9,734 bases of DNA, taken from positions 1 through 9,734 of the forward strand of contig DAIDIS010000156.1 of the NCBI GenBank assembly GCA_027451785.1, read 5' to 3'. Positions 1 through 7,250 of the stretch are shown here, one piece after another; the first letter of the stretch is position 1, and each line of letters starts with the position of its first letter. Origin of the DNA: Acidimicrobiales bacterium. GTDB taxonomy: Bacteria > Actinomycetota > Acidimicrobiia > Acidimicrobiales > JAKAVM01. The position numbers were made by a program, and so were the translations under genes. The notes under the pieces are model-generated. The model was not told the DNA's origin and made no database searches. It saw only the letters and a list, made by a program, of their open reading frames with translations.

Positions 1-16
1 AGGAGCCGAGCTAGTT

Positions 17-1519
17 ATGGTTGCTAAAGATTTTAGGACGGCGAGGGAGATTTCGAGATCCGTCGCCTCCGGGCAGGAATCCGCTGTTTCGGTTGCCCAG
101 AAATATATTTCTGCGATTGAAGCTGACGAGCCGTCGATCCACGCGTTCAACCTTGTGATGAGTGGTGAAGCCCTTGAAAGGGCGGGTGAGATAGACGCCG
201 CCATCGCCTCGGGCGAAAATCCAGGACCGCTGGCGGGTGTACCTGTTGCCCTCAAGGACAACCTCTGCACCAAGGGCGTGGAAACGACCTGTTCCTCCAA
301 GATCCTTGCAGGTTGGAAGCCGCCCTATGACGCCACTGTCGTAGAGAAGCTGCGCGAGGCGGGGGCTGTTGTTGTTGGTAAGACCAACCTCGACGAGTTC
401 GCCATGGGGTCGTCGACCGAGAACTCGGCATTCGGGCCAACCCGAAATCCCCGGGACACGACAAGGGTTCCGGGAGGGTCGTCTGGAGGGAGCGCTGCCG
501 CAGTAGCGGCCGGATTCGCTCCGCTGGCACTTGGTTCCGACACCGGAGGATCGATCAAGCAGCCCGCCTCCCTCTGCGGGGTTGTCGGGATGAAGCCCAC
601 CTACGGGTTGGTGTCTCGATACGGACTCATCGCATTCGCCAGTTCGCTGGACCAGATCGGTCCATTCGCTAACGACGTTGCCGACGCAGCCCTCCTTCTC
701 AGTGTGATTGCGGGCCATGATCCCAAAGACTCGACGTCGTATGTACCCAATGAGATCGGGTTCATGTCGGGCCTTGGCAAAGGAGCCGAGGGACTTAGGG
801 TCGGTCTCCTTCGCGAGCTGACGGACGGTTCCTCACCGATGGTCGCTGCCCGAGTGGGAGAGGCTGCGGAGCAACTTGCTTCGGCCGGTGCGAAAGTCGA
901 GGAGCTGTCGATACCCGAACTTCAGCACTCGCTTGCCGCCTATTACATGATTGCCTCTGCCGAGGCCTCCTCCAACCTGGCCCGCTATGACGGGGTGCGG
1001 TACGGATTGCGCGAAGACGGGCCGGAGGTCGCCTCGATGATGAGCGCCACCAGGTCTGCGGGGTTCGGACCGGAGGTAAAGAGACGTCTGATGCTCGGTA
1101 CCTATGCGCTGTCGGCCGGTTACTACGATGCCTACTACGGACAAGCGCAAAAAGTCCGCACAATCATTTCCAAAGCCTTCGATGCCGCCTACGAGTCATT
1201 CGACGTTCTCATTTCGCCTACCTCTCCCACGGTCGCCTTCCGTATCGGAGACAAAGCACAGGACGCAATGGCGATGTACATGTCGGACGTGTGCACGATT
1301 CCCTCGAACCTGGCTGGACACCCTGCCATCAGCGTCCCATACGGGACAGGCGAGGAAGGCATGCCTGTCGGAATCCAGGTGATGGGACCGGCATTCAGCG
1401 AAGCCTTGCTTTTCCAGGTTGCAGAAGTGATCGAATCAGCGAACCTTGCCGGCGCTGGGGCCGGAGCGGTTACCCGAGGCGACGAGGGCAGGGACTCTAA
1501 AGAAGGAGGACGGGCATAG
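17..1519 (+). CDS. gatA: Glutamyl-tRNA(Gln)/aspartyl-tRNA(Asn) amidotransferase subunit A
   Basis: Subunit A of GatCAB releases ammonia from glutamine (or asparagine). The ammonia is used to convert mischarged Glu-tRNA(Gln), and often Asp-tRNA(Asn), to the correct amide form in the cytoplasm. The 500-residue protein carries the full amidase signature. Visible parts are GVPVALKDN with Lys80, the glycine/serine loop VPGGSSGGSAA with Ser155, and SDTGGSIKQPA with nucleophile Ser179; these three make the family's Ser-cisSer-Lys triad. Length is normal for GatA. The ATG at 17 follows an AGGAG ribosome site at bases 1-5. The stop codon abuts the gatB ATG with no spacer, so the two are co-translated. 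The last 30 residues are a Gly/Ala-rich then charged tail of no clear function. gatC is not in the window and would be expected upstream. Identification is secure. Confidence 0.97.
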   Translation: MVAKDFRTAREISRSVASGQESAVSVAQKYISAIEADEPSIHAFNLVMSGEALERAGEIDAAIASGENPGPLAGVPVALKDNLCTKGVETTCSSKILAGWKPPYDATVVEKLREAGAVVVGKTNLDEFAMGSSTENSAFGPTRNPRDTTRVPGGSSGGSAAAVAAGFAPLALGSDTGGSIKQPASLCGVVGMKPTYGLVSRYGLIAFASSLDQIGPFANDVADAALLLSVIAGHDPKDSTSYVPNEIGFMSGLGKGAEGLRVGLLRELTDGSSPMVAARVGEAAEQLASAGAKVEELSIPELQHSLAAYYMIASAEASSNLARYDGVRYGLREDGPEVASMMSATRSAGFGPEVKRRLMLGTYALSAGYYDAYYGQAQKVRTIISKAFDAAYESFDVLISPTSPTVAFRIGDKAQDAMAMYMSDVCTIPSNLAGHPAISVPYGTGEEGMPVGIQVMGPAFSEALLFQVAEVIESANLAGAGAGAVTRGDEGRDSKEGGRA

Positions 1520-2962
1520 ATGGCTGCGGCTGAATGGGAAATGGTCATCGGGCTGGAAGTCCATTGCGAACTGCTGACCAAGACGAAGCTTTTCTGCTCT
1601 TGTCCCAACACCTTCGGCAATGACCCCAACACGAACATCTGCCCGGTCTGCTTAGGTCTTCCGGGCTCGCTTCCCGTGCTGAACAGGCAGGCGGTGGAAC
1701 TTGCCATGAGGATTGGCCTAGCTCTCGGCTGCACCGTGAAGCCCTCGGTTTTCCACCGGAAGAACTATTTCTATCCGGACATGCCAAAGGACTATCAGGT
1801 AAGCCAATACGACGAGCCGATCAACGTCGCCGGTGGTCTGGAGCTGCCCAACGGGAAAGTCGTTAGGATCGAGCGGGCGCATATCGAAGAGGACACCGGT
1901 AAGTCGACGCATGTTGGGGGATCGGGCCGGATAAACGACTCGGAGTTCTCGCTTGTCGACTACAACAGGGCGGGGGTTCCGCTGGTCGAAATCGTAAGTG
2001 CGCCCGACATTGCCGACCCGGAAGAGGCAAGGGCCTATGTGTCCGAGTTGCGTTCGATACTTGTAGCTACCGGGGCCTCCGACGGGAAGATGGAGGAAGG
2101 CTCGATGCGAGTCGACGCGAACGTTTCGGTCAGGCATCGTGGGTCGACTGAGTTCGGGACGCGTTGTGAGATCAAGAACTTGAACTCCCTTCGCTCTCTC
2201 GGCCGAGCCATTACCTATGAGGCAGATCGGCAAATCGCCCTAATCGAGTCCGGTGAGAGAATTGTGCAAGAGACTCGACACTTTGACGAGGGGAGCGGCT
2301 CTACGTCGTCGATGCGCTCGAAGGAAGAGGCCAACGACTACAGGTATTTTCCCGAGCCCGACCTCGTTCTTTTGGATCCGGAGGAGTCGTGGGTAACCTC
2401 AGTCGGATCTTCGCTACCCCCGCTTCCTGCGGAACGTCGTCATCTGCTGAGAGGCATGGTCGAGCTCAACCCGGCGATCGAGCAACAGATTACGGCGGTA
2501 GTTGAGCAGAACCTGGACTCTTTGGTCACCGGGGCGGTCGGCTCCGGCGCTGACCCGAGGCTTGCCATCTCCCGTGCAGCCAACGAAGCTGCGGCCCGAG
2601 CCGATGAGAGCCGCAAGCTTTCTTCGAATGCTTTCGCGAAGCTCATCGCGATGGAGAGCGCGGGCAAGCTCACTGCTACTCAAGCCAAGACGGTGCTTGC
2701 AGAGATGATTGACACTGTCGCATCGGGAGGATCGCCCGACCCTGAGGCCATAGCCTCGGCCAAGGGCTTCGAAGAAATGGCCGAGTCCGCACTTTCGGCA
2801 ATCGTCGACGAGGTTATCGCTGCGAACCCGGGCGAGTGGGAGCGCTTTTGTGAAGGGGACCAGAAAGTCACCGGTTTCCTCGTCGGGCAGATAATGAAAT
2901 CCTCCAAAGGGAAGGCCGACGGGAAAGCTGTAAATTTGGAGTTGGCGAAAAGGAAAGGTTGA
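1520..2962 (+). CDS. gatB: Glutamyl-tRNA(Gln)/aspartyl-tRNA(Asn) amidotransferase subunit B
   Basis: Subunit B of GatCAB binds the mischarged tRNA and, using ATP, activates the side-chain carboxylate so that ammonia delivered from GatA can amidate it. The 480-residue protein opens with the family signature EMVIGLEVHCEL. Four cysteines at 26, 28, 41 and 44 (CSC and CPVC) match the zinc site of Zn-containing GatB. YFYPDMPKDYQ (about 82-92) and the DYNRAGVPLVEIVS stretch (about 167-180) belong to the kinase-like catalytic cradle. The C-terminal third (about 330-480) matches the helical plus YqeY-like tRNA-binding tail, ending in a typical GFLVGQIMK segment. The ATG directly follows the gatA stop, with an AAGGAGG ribosome site at 1503-1509 inside the gatA tail, so translational coupling is likely. 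No defect seen. Confidence 0.97.
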   Translation: MAAAEWEMVIGLEVHCELLTKTKLFCSCPNTFGNDPNTNICPVCLGLPGSLPVLNRQAVELAMRIGLALGCTVKPSVFHRKNYFYPDMPKDYQVSQYDEPINVAGGLELPNGKVVRIERAHIEEDTGKSTHVGGSGRINDSEFSLVDYNRAGVPLVEIVSAPDIADPEEARAYVSELRSILVATGASDGKMEEGSMRVDANVSVRHRGSTEFGTRCEIKNLNSLRSLGRAITYEADRQIALIESGERIVQETRHFDEGSGSTSSMRSKEEANDYRYFPEPDLVLLDPEESWVTSVGSSLPPLPAERRHLLRGMVELNPAIEQQITAVVEQNLDSLVTGAVGSGADPRLAISRAANEAAARADESRKLSSNAFAKLIAMESAGKLTATQAKTVLAEMIDTVASGGSPDPEAIASAKGFEEMAESALSAIVDEVIAANPGEWERFCEGDQKVTGFLVGQIMKSSKGKADGKAVNLELAKRKG

Positions 2963-2970
2963 CGGTTAAG

Positions 2971-2998
2971 TCAGCCGGCAAGGTTTCAGCCGACAAGG
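2971..2998 (+). repeat. Imperfect 13-base tandem repeat between gatB and ilvD
   Basis: TCAGCCGGCAAGG (2971-2983) recurs as TCAGCCGACAAGG (2986-2998), one mismatch, period 15, just after the gatB stop. No hairpin with a T-run is visible here, so I see no terminator between gatB and ilvD; read-through from gatAB into ilvD is possible. Function unknown; it may be a simple duplication. Confidence 0.5.
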
Positions 2999-3009
2999 CT
3001 TAGGTGTCG

Positions 3010-3087
3010 ATGGGCCACGACATGCACAAAGGCGATGAGCCTTCGTATTGGGTCGCAGGCTCGACCAGGGAGAGAGTTGGGAAATGA
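3010..3087 (+). CDS. Possible 25-codon upstream ORF overlapping the ilvD start
   Basis: An ATG at 3010 opens a 25-codon frame (begins MGHDMHKGDEPSYWV) whose TGA overlaps the preferred ilvD start as ATGA. That is the classic overlap for translational coupling. An in-frame GTG at 3004 is an alternative start. A weak AGG lies about six bases upstream of the ATG, but no strong ribosome site is seen. The peptide is not rich in branched-chain residues, so it does not look like an amino-acid-sensing leader. It may be a chance frame; confidence is low. Confidence 0.2.
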   Translation: MGHDMHKGDEPSYWVAGSTRERVGK

Positions 3088-4793
3088 GCGAGAACAAGCT
3101 GAAGATACGGAGTTACGAAGTCACCGACGGTTTCCAGCGTGCTCCGGCGAGGGCAATGCTGAGGGCCATCGGAATGGGCGACGACGACTTCTCCCGCCCT
3201 CAGGTCGGCGTGGCTTCCTCGTGGAACGAGGTAACGCCTTGCAATATGCCGCTTTCGAGGCTTGCAGGAAAGGCCAAAGAAGGCGTTTTGGAAGCCGGTG
3301 GGTTCCCCATCGAGTTCGTTACCATAGCCGTCTCGGACGGGATTTCGATGGGGCACGAAGGCATGCGGGCTTCGCTCGTCAGCCGGGAGGTCATCGCTGA
3401 CTCGGTTGAGACGGTTATGCACGCCGAGCGATTCGATGCCATGGTCTGCTTAGCGGGTTGCGACAAGTCCTTGCCGGGGATGCTCATGGCAGCGGCACGC
3501 TGCAACGTCCCTTCGGTCTTCCTCTATGGAGGTTCGATACTTCCCGGGTGCCTTCCGATACCCATCAACAATCCAGCCATTGACGACCAACACCTCGATA
3601 TTGTTTCCGTCTTTGAGGCTGTTGGGGCTTATGCCGCCGGGACTTTGACCGCTGACGAGCTGGACCAGATCGAGCGGCACGCATGCCCATCCGAGGGTTC
3701 CTGCGCGGGCATGTTCACCGCTAACACAATGGCGGCCGTTGCCGAGGCTCTAGGCATGGCCCTTCCCGGCTCTTCTTCTCCTCCGGCACCGGATCCGCGA
3801 CGGAATGTTTTTGCACAGGCGAGCGGCAGGGCGGTTGTTGGGATGCTGGAGCAGGGAATCAGGCCCAGGCAGATCATCACCCGAAACTCGATTCGTAATG
3901 CGATTGCCGTCGTGATGGCGTTGGGCGGCTCGACTAATGCCGTTTTGCACCTACTTGCGATTGCTCACGAAGCACAGGTTGAGATCGGCCTCGACGAGTT
4001 CAACGAAATCGGTCGCAAGGTGCCGCATGTCGCCGACACCAAGCCGCACGGCAAATACCACATGGTGGACATCGACAAAGTTGGGGGGATCCCCACCGTC
4101 ATGGCCGAGCTATTGGAGGCCGGGCTGCTCGACGGGGACTGCATTACGGTGACCGGCAAGACCATTGGAGAGAACCTCGCCAAGATCTCGCCGCCCAAGC
4201 CGGACGGTGACGTGATTCATCTTCTGTCCGACCCGATCCATGAAGATGGCGGGATTGCGGTGCTAACGGGCTCCTTGGCGCCCAAGGGTTCCGTCGTCAA
4301 GGTGGCGGGAATCGATACCCGCTTGTTCGATGGCAAGGCCCGAGTATTCGACGGTGAGGATGCGGCCATGGAGGCCATCATCGCAGGCACGATCGAACCC
4401 GGAACCGTCGTCGTAATCCGATACGAAGGGCCAAAAGGTGGCCCAGGCATGCGTGAAATGCTCGCCGTCACCGGCGCCATGAAGGGGGCTGGACGTGGGG
4501 GCGACTGCGCTTTGATCACCGATGGCCGCTTCTCCGGGGGCACACACGGCTTTTGCATAGGTCACGTGGCTCCCGAGGCGACCGAAGGCGGGCCTATCGC
4601 ATTTTTAGCTGACGGTGACCGCATTGTCATCGACATCGACGCCCGGACAATCGAGCTGGACGTGGACGAGTCTGTCCTAGCAAAGCGTCGAGAGAGCTGG
4701 AAGCTCCCAGAACCCAGGTACACATCGGGCGTGCTGGCCAAGTTTGCCCGTCTCGTTTCCGGCGCAGAGAAGGGCGCTGTAACTCTGGCGTAG
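3084..4793 (+). CDS. ilvD: Dihydroxy-acid dehydratase
   Basis: IlvD dehydrates 2,3-dihydroxy-isovalerate and 2,3-dihydroxy-3-methylvalerate to the keto acids that precede valine/leucine and isoleucine. It is a cytoplasmic Fe-S enzyme. Signature parts are visible (numbering from the ATG at 3084): TPCNMPL with Cys53, LAGCDKSLPGM with Cys126 and the metal-site Lys128, and PSEGSCAGMFTANTM with Cys207, the usual cluster-binding cysteines; SDGISMGHEGM (about 84-94); and the late GRFSGGTHGFCIGHVAPEA stretch with the conserved active-site Ser region. The resulting 569 residues fit the family. The ATG at 3084 is preferred because AGGGAGA at 3067-3073 lies ten bases upstream and the product starts at the usual place; a TTG at 3048 in the same frame would add 12 unlikely residues. 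It lies 121 bases after gatB in the same direction and may be transcribed with it. Confidence 0.96.
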   Translation: MSENKLKIRSYEVTDGFQRAPARAMLRAIGMGDDDFSRPQVGVASSWNEVTPCNMPLSRLAGKAKEGVLEAGGFPIEFVTIAVSDGISMGHEGMRASLVSREVIADSVETVMHAERFDAMVCLAGCDKSLPGMLMAAARCNVPSVFLYGGSILPGCLPIPINNPAIDDQHLDIVSVFEAVGAYAAGTLTADELDQIERHACPSEGSCAGMFTANTMAAVAEALGMALPGSSSPPAPDPRRNVFAQASGRAVVGMLEQGIRPRQIITRNSIRNAIAVVMALGGSTNAVLHLLAIAHEAQVEIGLDEFNEIGRKVPHVADTKPHGKYHMVDIDKVGGIPTVMAELLEAGLLDGDCITVTGKTIGENLAKISPPKPDGDVIHLLSDPIHEDGGIAVLTGSLAPKGSVVKVAGIDTRLFDGKARVFDGEDAAMEAIIAGTIEPGTVVVIRYEGPKGGPGMREMLAVTGAMKGAGRGGDCALITDGRFSGGTHGFCIGHVAPEATEGGPIAFLADGDRIVIDIDARTIELDVDESVLAKRRESWKLPEPRYTSGVLAKFARLVSGAEKGAVTLA

Positions 4794-4843
4794 GGTCGCC
4801 ATTGGGTAGGCGCACTGACGGCAGATCGGGCTAATATCGAGCG

Positions 4844-4868
4844 CAATGTCGGATCGTGGCGGACATTG
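4844..4868. promoter_or_regulatory. Inverted repeat CAATGTC-N11-GACATTG downstream of ilvD
   Basis: A perfect seven-base inverted repeat with an 11-base spacer lies 50 bases after the ilvD stop and about 57 bases before the lipoprotein start. No T-run follows, so it is not a standard intrinsic terminator. A related GACATT recurs at 4891-4896. It could be a repressor operator for the downstream pair or a weak hairpin. No convincing -35/-10 pair was found in 4794-4925. Confidence 0.35.
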
Positions 4869-4925
4869 TTGCGGGTTGCCGGTTGGTGGCGACATTTCCT
4901 CTGACGTGAGGCAAAGGACTTCAGG

Positions 4926-5528
4926 ATGATGACACGCGCACGTTCATTGGAGTTGGTCGCATTAATGGCGTCGACGGCGCTTGTAGTGGCAGCTTGCTCT
5001 CAAAGCCCGAAGAGCAGCAATGCCTACCACTTGAAACAGTTCAATCCGGGAGCGGAATCAACCAATACGACTATCTCCCCGGCCGAGCAGCAGGTGATAA
5101 ATGATTGGGTGGCCGCTGAGCGGTATCACTATCAGATCCTTCAGCAGCCCCCAGGTCCTGCTCGCAACGACCTCGTAGCTGGAGAGGCCCCAATAGAGAT
5201 TTGGCCCGACGTGAAGAAGTACTAGACTGGGGCGGCGCTGAATCAGGAACTCGAATTCATAAACCAGGTGAAGATGGCTCAGCTAAATGGTCCGACGTCC
5301 TTCAGCCTTGGTAACCCCAAGGTCACGTCGCTATCGCCTGACAACGCCATAGTTGAGAGCTGCGTTTCCGACTCGGGCACAACGACCCCAAGCGGACTTC
5401 CCGGTCCTGTGCTTCTTGACGGAAACCAAAATGGATTCACCGGCGCAGAGGTCAGCGATCAGATGCAGCTTGTTGGAGGCCATTGGCTAATTTCCGGCGG
5501 TACCGCGAAAGGTGTCAAGACGTGTTAA
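4926..5528 (+). pseudogene. Secreted lipoprotein gene interrupted by an in-frame amber codon
   Basis: One reading frame runs from ATG 4926 (ribosome site AAAGGA at 4912-4917) to TAA 5528, broken only by TAG at 5223-5225. The first 99 codons encode a lipoprotein signal: basic MMTRAR, a hydrophobic core, and lipobox VAAC with lipidated Cys24. A linker and a helical segment follow (EQQVINDWVAAERYHYQ). The 100 codons after the TAG continue the same fold without a frame change: TGAALNQELEFINQVKMAQL, a strand-rich stretch with Cys, VGGHWLISGG, and terminal Cys. This layout resembles small actinobacterial lipoproteins with an NTF2-like half (recalled, not searched), in which both parts form one domain. 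Possible explanations are a nonsense mutation, sequencing error or amber read-through. The downstream piece could be translated from GTG 5268, but no good ribosome site is seen there. The gene overlaps its neighbour by seven bases. Confidence 0.7.
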
Positions 5529-6445
5529 GGGTGGCATTTCGTGTGACACTTAGCGTGACGGCCTTACTAATGATCTTTCTGACAAATTCAATCGAATTTG
5601 CGAATGCGGGTCAGCTCGGCGGAGCAGGCTTCGGCGGAGGCGGCTCCTGCAGCGAATCCGGTGACGTCACCTCTTGCACGGCTGCGATCACGGGTTCTCC
5701 TGGGGACTCCGGTGGCGGACCAGATGGCGCCGCTGGGGCCATCACAACGGGGGACTCGACTGGGTCCGGCGCTGCGAATACATCAACCTGTAGGTACGCA
5801 CCCGATCCCAATGGTGGTCCACCCCCACCAGGGGCCAACCCGAATGGTCAATGGTATTGGGTGGCGGACCGAGGAAATGGAAACTGTGATGGTTTGACGC
5901 CGGGCGAACCCGGACCGTTGGCAAACATTTGGGTACCAGCCGGTTCTCCACCTCCGCCGCCACCTCCAGACCCCGCAGTTGTAGGTGCTCAGGCGGCAAG
6001 TCAACTCCAGTTACCAGCTCCTTCGATGTCGTTGAGTCCATCGGCAAACGCGTGGGTCAACTTCCCTGAATGGCTGTGGATCGACTCTTCCATCTGGCAC
6101 TCGATCTCAACTTCAGCCACCGCGTGCAACTCGGGAGGATGCACGACTGCGAGTGCAACGGCTACTCCTTATCAAGTTGTATGGTCTTTTGGCGATGGCG
6201 GGACCACGACGTGCGCCACTCCAGGAACCGTCTATAACCACTCGGTCTCAGCGAACCAGACGACTGACTGCTCTTACACGTTCAAGGCAGCGTCGCCGTC
6301 GAACTCTGTTAAAGCATTGGTGGATTGGTCGGTTGCTTGGGCAGGCCCAGAAGGATCTGGCGGAGCATTGCCCGTAATGACTTCTGTAGGAGAAGGATCG
6401 ATTGCCGTAAAGCAGATTGAGTCGGTCTTGGTAAAGCCGGGTTAG
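5522..6445 (+). CDS. Secreted Gly/Pro-rich protein with a PKD-like domain
   Basis: Predicted exported protein of 307 residues of unknown role. GTG 5522 is preferred: GAAAGG at 5507-5512 is well spaced, and the product then starts with a clean signal peptide (MLRVAFRVTL, hydrophobic 8-20, probable cleavage after ANA at 27-29). A TTG at 5483 or a GTG at 5531 are alternatives. Residues 30-90 are low-complexity Gly/Ser/Asp. Residues 91-150 are Pro/Gly-rich with WYWVADRG and a seven-proline run, like a wall-spanning linker. Residues 165-307 hold FPEWLWI (181-187) and a PKD-like core VVWSFGDGGTTTC with a later CSYTF. Eight cysteines remain in the mature chain, suggesting disulfides outside the cell. 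The WLWI plus GDGG pattern resembles a widespread uncharacterised actinobacterial secreted family (recalled). It overlaps the preceding lipoprotein gene by seven bases, so the two are probably one operon. Confidence 0.8.
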   Translation: MLRVAFRVTLSVTALLMIFLTNSIEFANAGQLGGAGFGGGGSCSESGDVTSCTAAITGSPGDSGGGPDGAAGAITTGDSTGSGAANTSTCRYAPDPNGGPPPPGANPNGQWYWVADRGNGNCDGLTPGEPGPLANIWVPAGSPPPPPPPDPAVVGAQAASQLQLPAPSMSLSPSANAWVNFPEWLWIDSSIWHSISTSATACNSGGCTTASATATPYQVVWSFGDGGTTTCATPGTVYNHSVSANQTTDCSYTFKAASPSNSVKALVDWSVAWAGPEGSGGALPVMTSVGEGSIAVKQIESVLVKPG

Positions 6446-6476
6446 GAATTACCACAGCTCGGTAGGCAGCGAGTTG

Positions 6477-6490
6477 CCCGGCGCGCCGGG
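6477..6490. other. 14-base perfect palindrome at a convergent gene junction
   Basis: CCCGGCGCGCCGGG is a perfect palindrome in the 90-base gap between two convergent genes. It is followed closely by a further partner, GGCGCCC (6492-6498), so several strong G/C hairpins can form. It sits where a bidirectional terminator would be useful, but no T-run follows on either strand. Role unproven. Confidence 0.35.
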
Positions 6491-6535
6491 AGGCGCCCGT
6501 GGGTGGGTCTTGAATCAGACAGGCGCTTTACGGCC

Positions 6536-7042
6536 TTAGTGGCCCGCCAGCGATGGAGGTGCCTGTGGACCGGAGGGATTCCCAGGTCTCCGGATGGCAC
6601 TCGCTTGCTGTGCCCGCATTGAGCCTTGTGGCCGAGGATGTTGAACCTGTTGCGGATAGCCTGTCGGGCTGAGCCGGTTCCTCTGGGGAGAGTGCGTGGC
6701 ATCCACTGGTGAGTAGGCGCTCGAACCGAACCCAAGAATCCAGAGGAAGATCGGGGCTAAAAATACCAACCCAAGCGTGTATCCAGTTCCATGGCCAAAT
6801 TGTCTCGAAAGACTGTGCGAGAGCTTAACGATCACGACGATATTTACCAAGGGCACCAAAAGAAGCAAAAGCCAGTGCACGGGTCTCCTGGCAATCTTGA
6901 TGGTGAGGTAGGTGCTATAGATGGGAACAATCGCCCCCCATCTCGGTTGGCTGGCTTTGCCAAACATCTTCCACAAGCCCATGAGACTCATGACGGTCAA
7001 GACGAGTTCGACCCAGAGAATCATTAAGAGAACTGCGATCAC
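6536..7042 (-). CDS. Three-helix integral membrane protein, DUF5684-like
   Basis: Small membrane protein of unknown function. It shows the pattern I associate with DUF5684 proteins: a first helix leading into GLWKMFGKASQPRWGAIVPIYSTY, then KIARRPVHWLLLLLVPLVN, then FGHGTGYTLGL and ILGFG just before the tail. Counting from GTG 7042, helices lie at about 2-25, 56-74 and 85-105. Residues after about 110 form a Pro/Gln/Ser/Arg-rich disordered tail of about 58 residues. GTG 7042 is preferred because GGGGAGAGG sits seven bases upstream on this strand; GTG 7066 would add eight basic residues and has no clear ribosome site. It is convergent to the PKD-like gene and divergent from the peptidase-like gene. 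The family call is from recalled motifs; no enzymatic residues are evident. Confidence 0.8.
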   Translation of the reverse strand: MIAVLLMILWVELVLTVMSLMGLWKMFGKASQPRWGAIVPIYSTYLTIKIARRPVHWLLLLLVPLVNIVVIVKLSHSLSRQFGHGTGYTLGLVFLAPIFLWILGFGSSAYSPVDATHSPQRNRLSPTGYPQQVQHPRPQGSMRAQQASAIRRPGNPSGPQAPPSLAGH

Positions 7043-7185
7043 TCTCCAGCCTCTCCCCGGTCGCACGGAACAGGCGCCCGATCTGTAATGGACCCTTCCT
7101 GCTACTGGGTTCAGGTTTGTTGGCTAATTCGAATGGATGCGAAACAGCTAGTCACCTAAATCGACATTTCTCCAGTCCCGCTTTA

Positions 7186-7205
7186 GAGGTATAGGTGGCT
7201 ACCTC
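7186..7205. promoter_or_regulatory. Inverted repeat GAGGTA-N8-TACCTC in a divergent intergenic region
   Basis: A perfect six-base inverted repeat with an eight-base spacer, containing a nested AGGT/ACCT pair, lies between the two divergent genes, about 46 bases before the GTG at 7251. Its place suits an operator controlling one or both genes. The remaining 7067-7250 sequence shows no convincing -35/-10 pair to me. Confidence 0.3.
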
Positions 7206-7250
7206 ATTGTCTTATCAAGCTCGCGATAGGGAAAACCGAACAATAGGGAT

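Noticed and set aside
11..718. Long minus-strand ORF opposite gatA
   Set aside because: It is a codon-bias shadow of gatA with no recognisable motif; gatA itself is certain.
3048..3083. TTG 3048 as the ilvD start
   Set aside because: ATG 3084 has a well-placed ribosome site and starts the product at the usual family position; the extra 12 residues look like untranslated leader.
6791..7027. Plus-strand 78-codon ORF
   Set aside because: It lies antisense to the clearly membrane-type minus-strand gene, has no recognisable domain, and is charged and low in structure, as expected of a shadow frame.
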